Assembly: GCF_001273835.1 (NCBI RefSeq)
Contig: NZ_JHEI01000150.1
Location: 123,683 to 187,682 of the forward strand
DNA length: 64,000 nt
Direction: 5' to 3'
Source: Leucobacter celer subsp. astrifaciens
GTDB lineage: Bacteria; Actinomycetota; Actinomycetes; Actinomycetales; Microbacteriaceae
Numbering within the stretch: the stretch's first letter is position 1; each line of letters opens with the position of its first letter. The notes beneath the pieces are model-generated. The model ran no database searches. It saw nothing but the letters and a program-made list of their open reading frames with translations, and had not been told where the DNA came from. The position numbers and the translations under genes are program-made. This document shows positions 1-8,355 of the stretch, piece after piece.

Positions 1-51
1 ACGCGGGTGAAGATCACCTCAGCTCATCAACACCGCGGACGGCCCATGTAA
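1..51 (+). CDS. C-terminal end of an off-window gene (partial)
   Basis: The first 51 bases are an open frame from the left edge ending in TAA, encoding 16 basic residues that finish with RGRPM. The stop lies 16 nt before the next ATG, as expected for two genes in one operon. Nothing in so short a piece identifies the product, and a chance open frame is possible. Confidence 0.3.
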   Translation, partial: TRVKITSAHQHRGRPM

Positions 52-67
52 CCCCGAGGAGTGGAGG

Positions 68-889
68 ATGACGCTGCACGACGCAATCCTGGCGCTACTC
101 CGGGAGACCGGCCGAGCGATGACCGCAACCGAGATCGCCCGTTCGCTCAACGAAGGCGGAACCTACCGTAAGCGCGACGGTACTCCGATCGCTTCTTCGC
201 AGATCAGTGTGCGAGTCAAGAACTATCCTCATCTCTTCGAAAAGGAGGGCGCGCAGATCTGGGGCAAGCGCATCGGGTCATCGCGCGACAACACTCTGGG
301 GTCAGGTGCCGCGCCGAACACACCTCCTCCCGCAACACGAGCGCCGCTTCCGCCCGCGGAATCTGAGGTCTTACCGCTGACCCTGTCAGCAATCGACTGG
401 AGCAGCATCGATTCGCTGGAAGGAGCAGGTTTCCTCGGATTCGAATCTATAGATGCATTGATGAGATCGAGCGAGGCCATCCCAAATGTGTGTGGTGTTT
501 ACATACTGGTTCGCGCCGCGACCAGCGGGCCTGCGTTCGTTGAGACCGGAACCGGTGGCCATTTCAAGGGCAGAGATCCGAATGTGCCGACTTCTGTGCT
601 TCAGGAGAACTGGGTTCAAGGTGCCGGCGTGGTCTACATCGGCAAGGCCGGTGACCCGGGAACTGCGGCGACACTGCGTACGCGATTGCGACAGTACCTG
701 AGGTTCGGTCTTGGGGAGAGCGTCGGCCACTGGGGCGGCCGATACGTTTGGCAACTTGCAGACGCCAAGGAGCTGCTGGTGGGTTGGCTCCCATTACCTG
801 CGGGCAATCCGAGCGAGGTCGAGTCGCATCTGATTGGTCAGTTCCGGAACCACTTCGAGAAGCGGCCCTTTGCCAACCTCGCCAAGTGA
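68..889 (+). CDS. HARE-HTH domain protein with C-terminal GIY-YIG-like nuclease domain
   Basis: This 273-residue protein joins two recognisable parts. Residues 1-65 resemble the HARE-HTH winged helix found on restriction endonucleases and chromatin proteins (LLRETGRAMTATEIA, then a basic loop and a second helix). A proline-rich linker (82-97) leads to residues 138-273, which show the order of a GIY-YIG fold: GVY at 143-145, YIG at 190-192, an arginine-bearing helix (LRTRLRQY, 203-210), a glutamate in a helix (E250 or E252) and a closing PFANL. This suggests sequence-guided DNA cleavage, possibly in restriction or defence, but the two signature strands are about 45 residues apart, longer than usual, so it could be a divergent or inactive member. 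The ATG follows GGAGG closely. Only the edge of the upstream gene is visible. The domain calls are inference from motifs. Confidence 0.7.
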   Translation: MTLHDAILALLRETGRAMTATEIARSLNEGGTYRKRDGTPIASSQISVRVKNYPHLFEKEGAQIWGKRIGSSRDNTLGSGAAPNTPPPATRAPLPPAESEVLPLTLSAIDWSSIDSLEGAGFLGFESIDALMRSSEAIPNVCGVYILVRAATSGPAFVETGTGGHFKGRDPNVPTSVLQENWVQGAGVVYIGKAGDPGTAATLRTRLRQYLRFGLGESVGHWGGRYVWQLADAKELLVGWLPLPAGNPSEVESHLIGQFRNHFEKRPFANLAK

Positions 890-910
890 GAGAGACGATT
901 CCGTGGGCGC

Positions 911-922
911 TAGTGTGAAACG
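911..922 (+). promoter_or_regulatory. Putative -10 element of a leaderless SDR gene
   Basis: TAGTGT at 911-916 lies six bases before the ATG at 923, placing transcription initiation at or beside the start codon. There is no clear Shine-Dalgarno sequence. Confidence 0.45.
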
Positions 923-1768
923 ATGAGCTTGAAGCACACCAGCAACACCGTCATTCCCGGCTCCGTCGTGCTCATCACCGGGGCCGCCCGCGGCATGGGC
1001 GAGCTGTACGCGCGCCGCGCGGTGAAGGAGGGCGCGGCCGCGATCGCGCTGTGGGACGTCGACGAGGATCGCGCCACGGCGCTCGCCGCCGAACTCGACG
1101 GCCCGCGCACCCGCGTGCGATCCTTCGCCGTCGACATCTCGGATCGCGAGGCGGTGCGGGAAGCCGCGCAGCACACGGTCGACGAACTCGGCGCCCCCGA
1201 CGTGCTCGTGAACAACGCCGGCATCGTGCGCGGCGCCCTGTTCTGGGAGCACGATCCCGAACGCGACATCGAACTCACCCTGCGCGTCAACACGCTCGCA
1301 CCCATGTGGCTCACCCGCGAGGTGCTGCCGGCCATGCTGGCCGACCGTTCGCGCCCCAAGAGGATCCTCAACATCGCCTCGGCCGCCGGCACCCTCGCCA
1401 ACCCGCGCATGAGCGTCTACGCCGCCTCGAAGTGGGCGATGATCGGCTGGAGCGACTCGCTGCGCCTCGAGCTCGCCCGCGACGGTCACGACCACATCGC
1501 CGTCACCACCTTCTGCCCGAGCTACATCTCCACCGGCATGTTCGAGGGCGCCCGCGGCCCGCTGCTCACCCCGATCATGACACCCACCCGCGCGGCCCGC
1601 GCCGCCTGGGAGGGCATGATCGCGGGCAGACCGATCGTCACGAAACCGTGGACGGTCAAGCTCGCAATGGCGCTGCGCGGGATCCTGCCCACACGCGCCT
1701 GGGACGTGATCGCGGATCGAGTGTTCCACGTGTACTCATCGATGGATCGCTTCACCGGGCGGGGGTAG
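923..1768 (+). CDS. SDR family NAD(P)-dependent oxidoreductase
   Basis: A classical short-chain dehydrogenase of 281 residues. The cofactor loop TGAARGMG is near residues 19-26, NNAG follows the fourth strand, the catalytic serine lies in NIASAAG and the catalytic pair in YAASK. The C-terminal 70 residues (GRPIVTKPW onward) are longer than in minimal SDRs and amphipathic, as in dehydrogenases acting on lipophilic alcohols or ketones. The substrate cannot be named from sequence. It stands alone, with its own probable leaderless promoter, and is followed by a separate DUF1801 gene 124 bases downstream. Confidence 0.85.
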   Translation: MSLKHTSNTVIPGSVVLITGAARGMGELYARRAVKEGAAAIALWDVDEDRATALAAELDGPRTRVRSFAVDISDREAVREAAQHTVDELGAPDVLVNNAGIVRGALFWEHDPERDIELTLRVNTLAPMWLTREVLPAMLADRSRPKRILNIASAAGTLANPRMSVYAASKWAMIGWSDSLRLELARDGHDHIAVTTFCPSYISTGMFEGARGPLLTPIMTPTRAARAAWEGMIAGRPIVTKPWTVKLAMALRGILPTRAWDVIADRVFHVYSSMDRFTGRG

Positions 1769-1892
1769 CGGAGCGATCCGGCTCCTCGGCGAAGCGATCA
1801 GGAATCGAGAAGCCTTGCTGCCGGGCCCGACGATACCGTGAGATGCACCAACCCCGAGACACCGACATTCCCACGACAGAGGAGCCCTGAGC

Positions 1893-2348
1893 ATGACGAA
1901 GGACACGACCGCAGGAGGATTCTCCGCAGAGGAGCGCGCCGCGATGAAAGCGCGCGCCGCTGAACTGAAAGCCGAGGCGAAGCGCGCGAAGGGCGCCGAG
2001 AAAGCCGCTGCCGAAGAGGCCGAACTGCTCGCGAAGATCGCGCAGATGCCCGACGGGGATCGGGAACTCGCCGAGCGCGTGCACGACATCGTGAAGTCCG
2101 TCGCGCCAAGCCTGTCGCCGAAGCTGTACTACGGGCAGCCCGGATACGCCCGGGGCGGCAAGCCGGTGGTGTTCTTCCGCAGCGGGCAGATGGACAAGGA
2201 GCGCTACTCCACGTTCGGGGTGAGCGCACTGGCCGCACTCGACGATTCGAGCGGGTTCTGGCCGACGTCCTACGCACTGATCGACCCGAGCGAAGAGGCC
2301 TGGGAGCAGCTCGCCGAGATCGTGCGGCGCGCGGCGGAGGAGGGCTGA
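1893..2348 (+). CDS. DUF1801 (YdhG-like) domain protein with charged N-terminus
   Basis: The 151-residue product has a lysine/alanine/glutamate-rich helical N-terminus (about residues 10-50, probably coiled) and then a DUF1801 domain: MPDGDRELAERVHDIVKSVAPSL, LYYGQPGYARGGKPVVFF and an ALIDPSEEAWEQL helix. DUF1801 proteins have a frataxin-like fold and one Bacillus member was described as an iron chaperone; the role here is unknown. A GAGGAG ribosome-binding site sits eight bases before the ATG. A second, shorter DUF1801 gene occurs at 20738-21100, so the genome carries divergent copies. Confidence 0.75.
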   Translation: MTKDTTAGGFSAEERAAMKARAAELKAEAKRAKGAEKAAAEEAELLAKIAQMPDGDRELAERVHDIVKSVAPSLSPKLYYGQPGYARGGKPVVFFRSGQMDKERYSTFGVSALAALDDSSGFWPTSYALIDPSEEAWEQLAEIVRRAAEEG

Positions 2349-2368
2349 GTCGAGGGTCGACGGCTGTT

Positions 2369-2436
2369 GGTTGAGCGAGCGGAGCGAGTCGAAACCTCCG
2401 TACTGCCAGGTTTCGACTCGCTGCGCTCGCTCAACC
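2369..2436. repeat. Interspersed palindrome family 1, copy a
   Basis: A 28-bp arm (2369-2396, starting GGTTGAGCGAGCGG) is repeated inverted at 2409-2436 with one mismatch and a 12-base loop. A degenerate further half-copy lies at 2443-2464. It fills the gap between two convergent genes, where it could terminate both transcripts. Related copies are at 19522-19582 and 50384-50439. Confidence 0.85.
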
Positions 2437-2478
2437 GGCGGGTACTCGCTGCGCTTGCTCAACAGGCAGGCAGACGGG

Positions 2479-4110
2479 CTACTCGTAGGCCGGGTCGATC
2501 GGGTCGGCGTAGGCCTCGAGGATCGCCTGCACCCGCGCGAGCGCCGCAGCGTCGAGTCCGCCGTCGTCGGTCACGCTGCGCCATCCGGTGAGCACGAGGT
2601 CCCCGTAGTTGTGGCCGTGGCGTGCCGGCACCGACTCGCCCATGAACATGTCCACGACGAGCTGCACCGCGGTGATGCCGGGCATCCAGCGCATCGCGGG
2701 GCTCACGTCCTCGCCGCGCTGTCCCCCCGCAAGCCAATCGGGTGACGCCCAGATCAGCTCGGGCCCCAACCAGGTCACCGGATCCGTAGCGTGCTGCAGA
2801 TAGAGCACCCGGGGATCCTGCCACGGCGCGTCGATGAGGCGCTCGTCGCCCTCCCGCGACATCCACCGCACCTCGCGCCCGCCGTCGAGCACCGGCCGCC
2901 AGGCCGGCGATCCCGCGTCGCGCGCCGCCTGCAGCTCGCGCCACAGCTCGGATCCGTTCGGGCTGCCCACGAGCAGCGCGCCGTCGGTGCGAGCTCGCAG
3001 ATCCGCGACGCTTGAGAAAGCGGCCTGCGTGCCGTGAGCGCCGAGGCTCAGACCGTACACGACGAGCTTCGGCCGCTCATCCTCGGGCAGCGCCGACCAC
3101 CGCTCGTGCACCGCCTCGAAGAGAGCGGACGCCGACTCCACCGGGGCATCAGGATCGAACACGAACGACACCCAGCTCGGCGTGTAGGCGTACTGCATCG
3201 ACGCGATGGCCGTGCCGCCGCCGTGCAGGTACTCGAAGGCGTCCACGGTCTGCGGCTCCAGCCAGCCGGAGCCCGTCGTCGTCGCGACGACCAACCACTC
3301 GCGCTCGAATGCGCCCGTGCGCTCCAGCTCCGCGACGACGAGCTCGGCCCGCGACGCCGCATCGTCAGCCGAGGCGAGACCCGCGTAGACACGGATGGGA
3401 TCGAGCGCCGGAGCGCCCGTCGCGTCCTCGATCTCGGCGGCGGTCGGCCCGCCGCCCACGAACAGGGAGCCGTGACGACCGAGATCCTGCCAGCTGATGC
3501 CGGATCCCTCGCCCGCTGAGCGGAACGCGGAGTCCGGTTCCTGCGCGTCCTCCGCAGGAGCGGTATTCCTCTCCGCGTATATGCGGTCGACCGCGGCCAT
3601 CCCGACCGCGCCGACGCCGACCGTTGCCACGAGCACCGCCGCGACCGTGGCGAGGACGGCGATGGGTGCGGCGATCCTCGCCCTGAAGAGACGGAAGAGG
3701 CTGCGGCACCCCTTGCCGATCACGAGCAGCAGCGCCGCCGTCACCGCGAAGCCCAGCAGGAACCGCCACGGGTCCACCGCGTCGAGCGGCGGCATCTCGA
3801 CAGCCGCGCGCACTCCGTTCTGCCAGCCCACCACCGCGAAGCCCAGCGGCACCGCGGCGACCGCCAGCGCGATGCCGACGCACCACCACACGATCCGCAC
3901 CGCCCGCGCGCTCGGCGTCAGCTTGAACGCGCGCGCCACGAGCGCCGCGACCAGCATCCCGATCAGATAGCCGAGAGCGAAGGAGATTCCGCTGATCGCT
4001 CCTTGGAAGAGCGCGGGCCGGGGGAGCAGCGAGGGCGTCAACGACAGCACCGTGCAGACGACGCCGAAGACCACCCCGCCGGGCGCGAGACGCCACCAGT
4101 GTCTGTTCAC
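2479..4110 (-). CDS. Membrane-anchored alpha/beta-hydrolase (Abhydrolase_9 family)
   Basis: The 543-residue protein starts with an N-terminal membrane domain carrying the family signature LTPSLLPR (about residues 24-31) and four to five hydrophobic segments up to about residue 170. A soluble alpha/beta-hydrolase domain follows, with the nucleophile elbow GLSLG in VVYGLSLGAHG and a late histidine in ARHGHNYGD. Members of this actinobacterial family are annotated as lipases or esterases; the substrate is unknown. I take the GTG at 4110 (VNRHWWRL) as start because the arginine- and tryptophan-rich stretch just before LTPSLLPR is typical of the family N-terminus; no strong ribosome-binding site precedes it. 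It converges on the DUF1801 gene across a palindromic repeat. Confidence 0.8.
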   Translation of the reverse strand: MNRHWWRLAPGGVVFGVVCTVLSLTPSLLPRPALFQGAISGISFALGYLIGMLVAALVARAFKLTPSARAVRIVWWCVGIALAVAAVPLGFAVVGWQNGVRAAVEMPPLDAVDPWRFLLGFAVTAALLLVIGKGCRSLFRLFRARIAAPIAVLATVAAVLVATVGVGAVGMAAVDRIYAERNTAPAEDAQEPDSAFRSAGEGSGISWQDLGRHGSLFVGGGPTAAEIEDATGAPALDPIRVYAGLASADDAASRAELVVAELERTGAFEREWLVVATTTGSGWLEPQTVDAFEYLHGGGTAIASMQYAYTPSWVSFVFDPDAPVESASALFEAVHERWSALPEDERPKLVVYGLSLGAHGTQAAFSSVADLRARTDGALLVGSPNGSELWRELQAARDAGSPAWRPVLDGGREVRWMSREGDERLIDAPWQDPRVLYLQHATDPVTWLGPELIWASPDWLAGGQRGEDVSPAMRWMPGITAVQLVVDMFMGESVPARHGHNYGDLVLTGWRSVTDDGGLDAAALARVQAILEAYADPIDPAYE

Positions 4111-4154
4111 AGGACTACGATACGGGTTCTTCGGCCTCGTGGGCGCCGGATATC

Positions 4155-4190
4155 GGGCACCCGGCTGCGGCACCGGGCACCCGGCTGCGG
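4155..4190. repeat. Short direct repeat between two minus-strand genes
   Basis: GGGCACCCGGCTGCGGC occurs at 4155-4171 and again at 4174-4190, a 19-base period in the 115-base gap between the VanY-type gene and the hydrolase gene. No function is evident. Confidence 0.6.
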
Positions 4191-4225
4191 CGCCGGGTTC
4201 GGCCGGGTCGCACCGCAACCGCGGC

Positions 4226-4897
4226 TCACTGCCGCATCCGCGGATCCTCCGTCGGGTCCGTGTACATGGGTGGGCAGCCGGTCGCGGGGGCCTCCGGGCG
4301 CAGCTCGAAGTGCCAGGACTCGTTGCCGTAGATCTGGCAGAGGCCGTACGCGGCGCCGTGGATCGAGAGCCAGTCGGTCGCTTCCATGCCGCCGATATCG
4401 ACCGCATCGCCGGACACGTGAGCGGAGGTCTGCGGGGTGGCCACCCACCGCGCGGCCTCCTCCTCGGAGCCGTAGTCGGCGATCGCGTCGCGCAGCAGCC
4501 GGGTCTGGTACTCGGGGGAGCGCCAGCCGCTGTTGACGACGAACTCGATCTCCGACTCCCCGGCATCAGCGGCAGCGGCGCGCAACGCATCCAGCAGTTC
4601 CGGACGCAGACCGGAGATGCCGGGGTAGTCGTCGAACACGCTCGCGCCGTCGGGGAGTGCGCCGTCGGCCTCCGACACGGCTCCGCGGGACGCGCCCGTA
4701 GCTTCGCCGGGAGCCTCGGCACCCGGTGACGGGAGGACGGGATCCTGCTCCGGCACCTCGATGACGGCCCGCGCCGACGACGACTCCGACTGCGCGAGTA
4801 CGATCCCGACGGCGACGGTGGTGACCGCGACCAGGCCGAACGCGGCGAGTGCCAACGCCCGGCGGCGCTTCTCGAGAGTTGTGGTGTTGTGAGGCAT
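4226..4897 (-). CDS. D-alanyl-D-alanine carboxypeptidase, VanY / peptidase M15B family
   Basis: The product, 223 residues from the ATG at 4897, has a basic N-terminus and one membrane segment (ALALAAFGLVAVTTVAVGIV), so the catalytic part is outside the cell. A low-complexity acidic stalk leads to the M15B domain. Zinc and catalytic motifs are visible as SAHVSGDAVD (SxHxxGxAxD) and WHFEL (WHxE). Such enzymes trim the terminal D-alanine of peptidoglycan stems during wall maturation. A TTG four codons earlier (4909) is also possible; the ATG is chosen on codon preference. A VanZ-family gene lies 5.3 kb away, but there is no vanHAX here, so I do not infer glycopeptide resistance. Confidence 0.85.
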   Translation of the reverse strand: MPHNTTTLEKRRRALALAAFGLVAVTTVAVGIVLAQSESSSARAVIEVPEQDPVLPSPGAEAPGEATGASRGAVSEADGALPDGASVFDDYPGISGLRPELLDALRAAAADAGESEIEFVVNSGWRSPEYQTRLLRDAIADYGSEEEAARWVATPQTSAHVSGDAVDIGGMEATDWLSIHGAAYGLCQIYGNESWHFELRPEAPATGCPPMYTDPTEDPRMRQ

Positions 4898-4980
4898 ACC
4901 GCCAGTCAACGCGGTGCGGTGTTGCAGGCGCGTAGCCCGTTTCGCATACGCCGACGATACGCGGACCCCCGCCCGCCGCC

Positions 4981-5358
4981 CTACTGCTTCGGCAGCGATC
5001 CGATCACGGCGCCGCCCTCGTCGCTGATCTGCAGCGCGCCGTCGACCACCGTGCCGGTGTCGAGCCCGCTCAGCCAGGTGTCCACGCCCTCGCAGGCCAT
5101 GAGCGTGCTCGCGGTATCGCCGAAGTCGATCGTGTCGCCGTCGAAGGTGGCCGTGCCGGCCAGCCGGTTGCAGCCGTCGGTGCCGGAGAACGCACCGCCC
5201 TCCTCGATGACGAGCGAGGGAGCGGAGTCCGAATCGGCATCGCCCCAGGTGCCGACGAAGGAGCCGGAGCTGCTGCCGGCGCAGCCGGCGGTCGCGAGGG
5301 TGAGGACGAACGCCGCTCCGAGGAGAGGCGCGGTGAGGAGAGAGCGTGAACGATGCAT
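4981..5358 (-). CDS. META/HslJ domain lipoprotein
   Basis: This 125-residue protein begins MHRSRSLL, followed by a hydrophobic segment and a lipobox ending TAGC near residue 25, so it should be lipid-anchored on the outer face of the membrane. The mature part has the META-domain signature: GTWG, then PSLVIEEGGAFSGTDGCNRLAGT, then an MACEG segment. META/HslJ proteins are linked to heat or novobiocin stress in other bacteria; the role here is not known. The ATG at 5358 is preferred over an upstream in-frame start because AGGA lies about nine bases before it and it places the signal peptide correctly. Confidence 0.75.
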   Translation of the reverse strand: MHRSRSLLTAPLLGAAFVLTLATAGCAGSSSGSFVGTWGDADSDSAPSLVIEEGGAFSGTDGCNRLAGTATFDGDTIDFGDTASTLMACEGVDTWLSGLDTGTVVDGALQISDEGGAVIGSLPKQ

Positions 5359-5467
5359 GACGGTGGTCCTTTCGAGAACTGGATCAGGGATGCGAGGACG
5401 GAGACACAGAGACGGAGAAACGAGGATCACGGGAGGAACGCGGGTGCGCGGCGCGGGATCGGCGCGC

Positions 5468-7111
5468 TCACTCGGCCGATCCGACCGCGTCGGCGGGGAT
5501 ATCCTCAGGCCGGTACTTCGGCAGCCGCGAGGCGGGCAGCGCCGCGAGCGCGCTGATGCCGGCGAGCAGCAGGAAGCCGAGCTTGAGCGTGCGCAGGCGC
5601 TGCTCCTCGTTGAGGGCGACAGCGGCCTCCACCTGCGCAGCGTCGGCGGTGGTACCCGCGAGCACCGTGCGCAGTTCGTCGTTGCTGATGAAGTTCGTGT
5701 TGTCGAGATCGACCTGCTCCACGAGCTCCGGCGGCAGCTCGGGATGCTCAGCCACGGCGCTGCCGATCCCGAGCCCCAGCGTGGTGACCAGCACTGCCCC
5801 CATCACCGCGGTGCCCACGGCCGAGGCGAGGTTCTGGGTCGTGCCGCGGATCGATCCCACGTCGCCCGCCAGCCGCTTCGGCGCCGAGGTGACCAGCACG
5901 TTGAACACGAGCGTCACGAGAGCGCCCTGCCCGATGCCGAACACGATGAGTCCGAGGATCGTGGGCAGCGTCTCCCAGTTGTTGTTGACCACGAAGGCCA
6001 GCCAGACGAGGGCCGCGGTGGTCAATCCGAAGGCGAAGAGCGCGATGGTGCGCGGCGGGAACCGCTTGTAGAAGCGCACGATCAGCGTCGCCGTCACGAA
6101 CACCGTGAGGTTGAACGGCATCATCGCGAGAGAGGTGTCGAACGGAGTGCGGCCCTGCACGATCTGGATGTAGGTGGGCACCGTGAAGTTCACGGCCGCC
6201 TCCATCGCCACGATGATGAACATCGCGTAGACGGCTGCGCGCTCTGTCGGTTCCTTCAGCACGCTCAGGTCGACGAGGGGTACCTTGCCCTGCGCCATGC
6301 GACGGTTCGTCCACATGAAGAACGACTGCCCGAGGATCAGGCCGAGCACCACGAACACCGGGGCGGGGGAGAGCCCGAGGATCTCGAAGGGAGCCCCCGG
6401 TTCGGCGAAGAGGATTCCCCAGCCGTTGAGGTTGTTGAAGCCGAGCGTCAGCAGCACGATGCCGGCACCGATGAGCGCCGACGCCACCAGGTCGATCTTG
6501 ATGCCCGGGTTGCCGCGGTCCGATCGCAGCCGGAAGCTGAAGATGAACACGATCACCGCGAGGCCGAGCGTGATCCCGAACACCGGTCGCCACCCCACGA
6601 GGGTGCCGAGCGTGCCGCCGATGAGGAACGCGCTGACCCCGGAGAAGGCGCGTGCCGAGCCGAGCGATCCGACCGCGGTGGCCTGCTGATCGCCCCGGTA
6701 GTTCTCGGCGATCAGTGCCACGAGCGCCGGCACGATGATCGCCGCCGAGGCTCCCGCCAGCACCTGCCCGGCGATGGCCCAGCCGATGGTGGGCGAGAGG
6801 ATCATCATCAGCGAAGACCCGGCGAACACCACGACCACGATGCGGAAGATGAGCACCCAGCCCACCCGCTGCCCCAGCTTCGCCCCCGTCATCACGAGGG
6901 CCGCGACGGCGATGCCGTACACGACGATGGTGGTGCTGGCCACGGTCGGCGGCACACCGAAGTCCTCGACCATGCCGCCGAGGGAGATCGGCAGGGCCGC
7001 GACGTTGAACGACATCAGCACCTGTGCGAGGAAGAGCCCCACCATCGGGGCCCAGGATCGCCGCTGCGCGGGATCCTGCGCGGTGCGAGCGGGGACGGAT
7101 TGCTCAGACAT
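5468..7111 (-). CDS. MFS transporter, DHA2-like (14-TMS) family
   Basis: The 547-residue protein has about fourteen hydrophobic segments and the arrangement of DHA2 drug:H+ antiporters, including a long soluble insertion (about residues 450-500, GSAVAEHPELPPELVEQVDL onward) before the final helix. Substrate cannot be inferred. Its ATG overlaps the 3' end of the glutaminase gene by eight bases and its ribosome-binding site (GGAGGAATCGC) lies within the glutaminase coding sequence, implying translational coupling. Because of this, a role in amino acid or acid-stress physiology together with glutaminase is possible, but that is inference. Confidence 0.85.
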   Translation of the reverse strand: MSEQSVPARTAQDPAQRRSWAPMVGLFLAQVLMSFNVAALPISLGGMVEDFGVPPTVASTTIVVYGIAVAALVMTGAKLGQRVGWVLIFRIVVVVFAGSSLMMILSPTIGWAIAGQVLAGASAAIIVPALVALIAENYRGDQQATAVGSLGSARAFSGVSAFLIGGTLGTLVGWRPVFGITLGLAVIVFIFSFRLRSDRGNPGIKIDLVASALIGAGIVLLTLGFNNLNGWGILFAEPGAPFEILGLSPAPVFVVLGLILGQSFFMWTNRRMAQGKVPLVDLSVLKEPTERAAVYAMFIIVAMEAAVNFTVPTYIQIVQGRTPFDTSLAMMPFNLTVFVTATLIVRFYKRFPPRTIALFAFGLTTAALVWLAFVVNNNWETLPTILGLIVFGIGQGALVTLVFNVLVTSAPKRLAGDVGSIRGTTQNLASAVGTAVMGAVLVTTLGLGIGSAVAEHPELPPELVEQVDLDNTNFISNDELRTVLAGTTADAAQVEAAVALNEEQRLRTLKLGFLLLAGISALAALPASRLPKYRPEDIPADAVGSAE

Positions 7112-8171
7112 GCGATTCCTCCGGTTCGGATGCTTCGGATGCTTCGGATGGCTCGGGTGCTTCAGACGGTTCGGACGCGCCCCCGCGAACGGAGGCGAAC
7201 AGATTCAGGCCGAGCGAGCGCGAGAGGTACGCGCACGCCCGCTGGCCGCGCACGCTGTTGCCGGCGGCGTCGAGACGGGGCGAGTAGGCGCCGACGGCCC
7301 CCTTGCCCGGCGAGACGGCCACGATCCCGCCCGAGACCCCCGATTTTGCGGGCAGCCCGATCTCGAAGAGCCACTCACCCGAGCGTTCGTACATGCCGCA
7401 CGACGCGAGCACCGTGAGGGTGTCGCGGCAGACCTCGGCCGAGACCACTTGCTCGCCGGTCACCGGGTTGACGCCGCCGTCGGCGAGCGTCGCTCCCATC
7501 ACGGCCAGGTCGTGCGCCGTCACCGAGAGCGCGCACTGCCGGGTGTAGACGTCGACGGTCTCTATCGGGTCAGGGTCCAGACGCCCGTAGCTCTGCAGCA
7601 GCTTGCCGATCGCGCGGTTGCGATGGTTCGTCTCGGCCTCCGAGCGGTAGACGGTCTCGTCGAGCGTCAGCTCGCGGCCGGCGAAGCGCGACAGCCCCCG
7701 CTGCACCCGTGCCCAGCGCTGCTCGGCCGAGGCCGCGGGCAGCAGCGCGGTGGTGGCGATCGCCCCCGCGTTCACCATCGGGTTCATCGGGCTGCCGCCG
7801 TTCAGCTCCATCGCGATCAGCGAGTTGAAGGCGAGGCCGGTGTTGTTCACGCCCACCCGCTCGTGCACGGCCTCGTGTCCCAGCTCCTCGCAGACCAGCG
7901 CGAACACGAAGGCCTTCGAGATCGACTGGATCGAGAAGGCGACGTCGACGTCGCCCGCCTCGTGCAGCGAGCCTCCGACGCTCACCACGGACAGCCCGAA
8001 GCGGACCGGGTCGGCCGCGGCGAGCACCGGGATGTAGTCGGCCACCTCGCCGTCGTCCAGGCCCGCATACCGCTCGTGCGCGTGCGCCACCAGCTCGTCG
8101 ACGCGGGATCGCGGGGGCAGCGCCCCGGTCGACGCCCGCTGCGCGATGTCCAGCGCGTCATGCTCGAACAT
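7104..8171 (-). CDS. glsA: Glutaminase A
   Basis: A serine-dependent glutaminase that hydrolyses L-glutamine to glutamate and ammonia. The catalytic serine and lysine are seen in QSISK (S83, K86), followed by NPMVNAGAI, a tyrosine in the GRLDPDPIETVDVYTRQCAL region, and the SGVSGGIVAV / GKGAVG segment, over a typical core of about 325 residues. The C-terminal 30 residues are an unusual Ser-Glu-Pro/Ala tail encoded by a 9-bp tandem repeat and not part of the fold. GGAGGGGG precedes the ATG at 8171. The downstream MFS gene overlaps it, so the two form one transcript, divergent from the two-component system. Confidence 0.92.
   Translation of the reverse strand: MFEHDALDIAQRASTGALPPRSRVDELVAHAHERYAGLDDGEVADYIPVLAAADPVRFGLSVVSVGGSLHEAGDVDVAFSIQSISKAFVFALVCEELGHEAVHERVGVNNTGLAFNSLIAMELNGGSPMNPMVNAGAIATTALLPAASAEQRWARVQRGLSRFAGRELTLDETVYRSEAETNHRNRAIGKLLQSYGRLDPDPIETVDVYTRQCALSVTAHDLAVMGATLADGGVNPVTGEQVVSAEVCRDTLTVLASCGMYERSGEWLFEIGLPAKSGVSGGIVAVSPGKGAVGAYSPRLDAAGNSVRGQRACAYLSRSLGLNLFASVRGGASEPSEAPEPSEASEASEPEESHV
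7119..7175. repeat. 9-bp tandem repeat inside the glsA 3' end
   Basis: TTCGGATGC-type 9-bp units repeat about six times with drift, encoding Ser-Glu-Pro/Ala triplets of the glutaminase tail. The repeat directly adjoins the ribosome-binding site of the downstream MFS gene. Confidence 0.75.
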
Positions 8172-8342
8172 GCGACCCCCTCCGGTCGAGCTCCCCGATA
8201 TTCCTCAAGGTACTCGGGTGCGGCCCCGGGCGGGAAGAGGCAACTTCGTGTTTCGGAACAGATCGAGACCTTCGTCCAGACGGCCGCCCGGTCCGTGCGG
8301 AGTGGAGAGCCGTTGCATATGCCCGCGATATGCCGCGACTCG

Positions 8343-8355
8343 TAGCATGGTGGTC
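8343..8355 (+). promoter_or_regulatory. Putative -10 element of the response-regulator operon
   Basis: TAGCAT at 8343-8348 lies seven bases before the ATG at 8356. This spacing predicts a leaderless transcript and supports 8356 rather than the ATG at 8347 as the start. Confidence 0.45.

Noticed and set aside
1051..1890. Plus-strand frame inside the SDR gene
   Set aside because: Arginine-rich shadow of the SDR with no start signal or domain.
2369..2464. CRISPR array
   Set aside because: Units are inverted, not directly repeated with regular spacers, and no cas gene is present.
4889..7417. 842-residue open frame on the plus strand over the lipoprotein, MFS and glutaminase genes
   Set aside because: It is rich in Arg, Gly, His and Glu with no recognisable domain and is antisense to well-supported genes; long antisense frames are expected in very GC-rich DNA.
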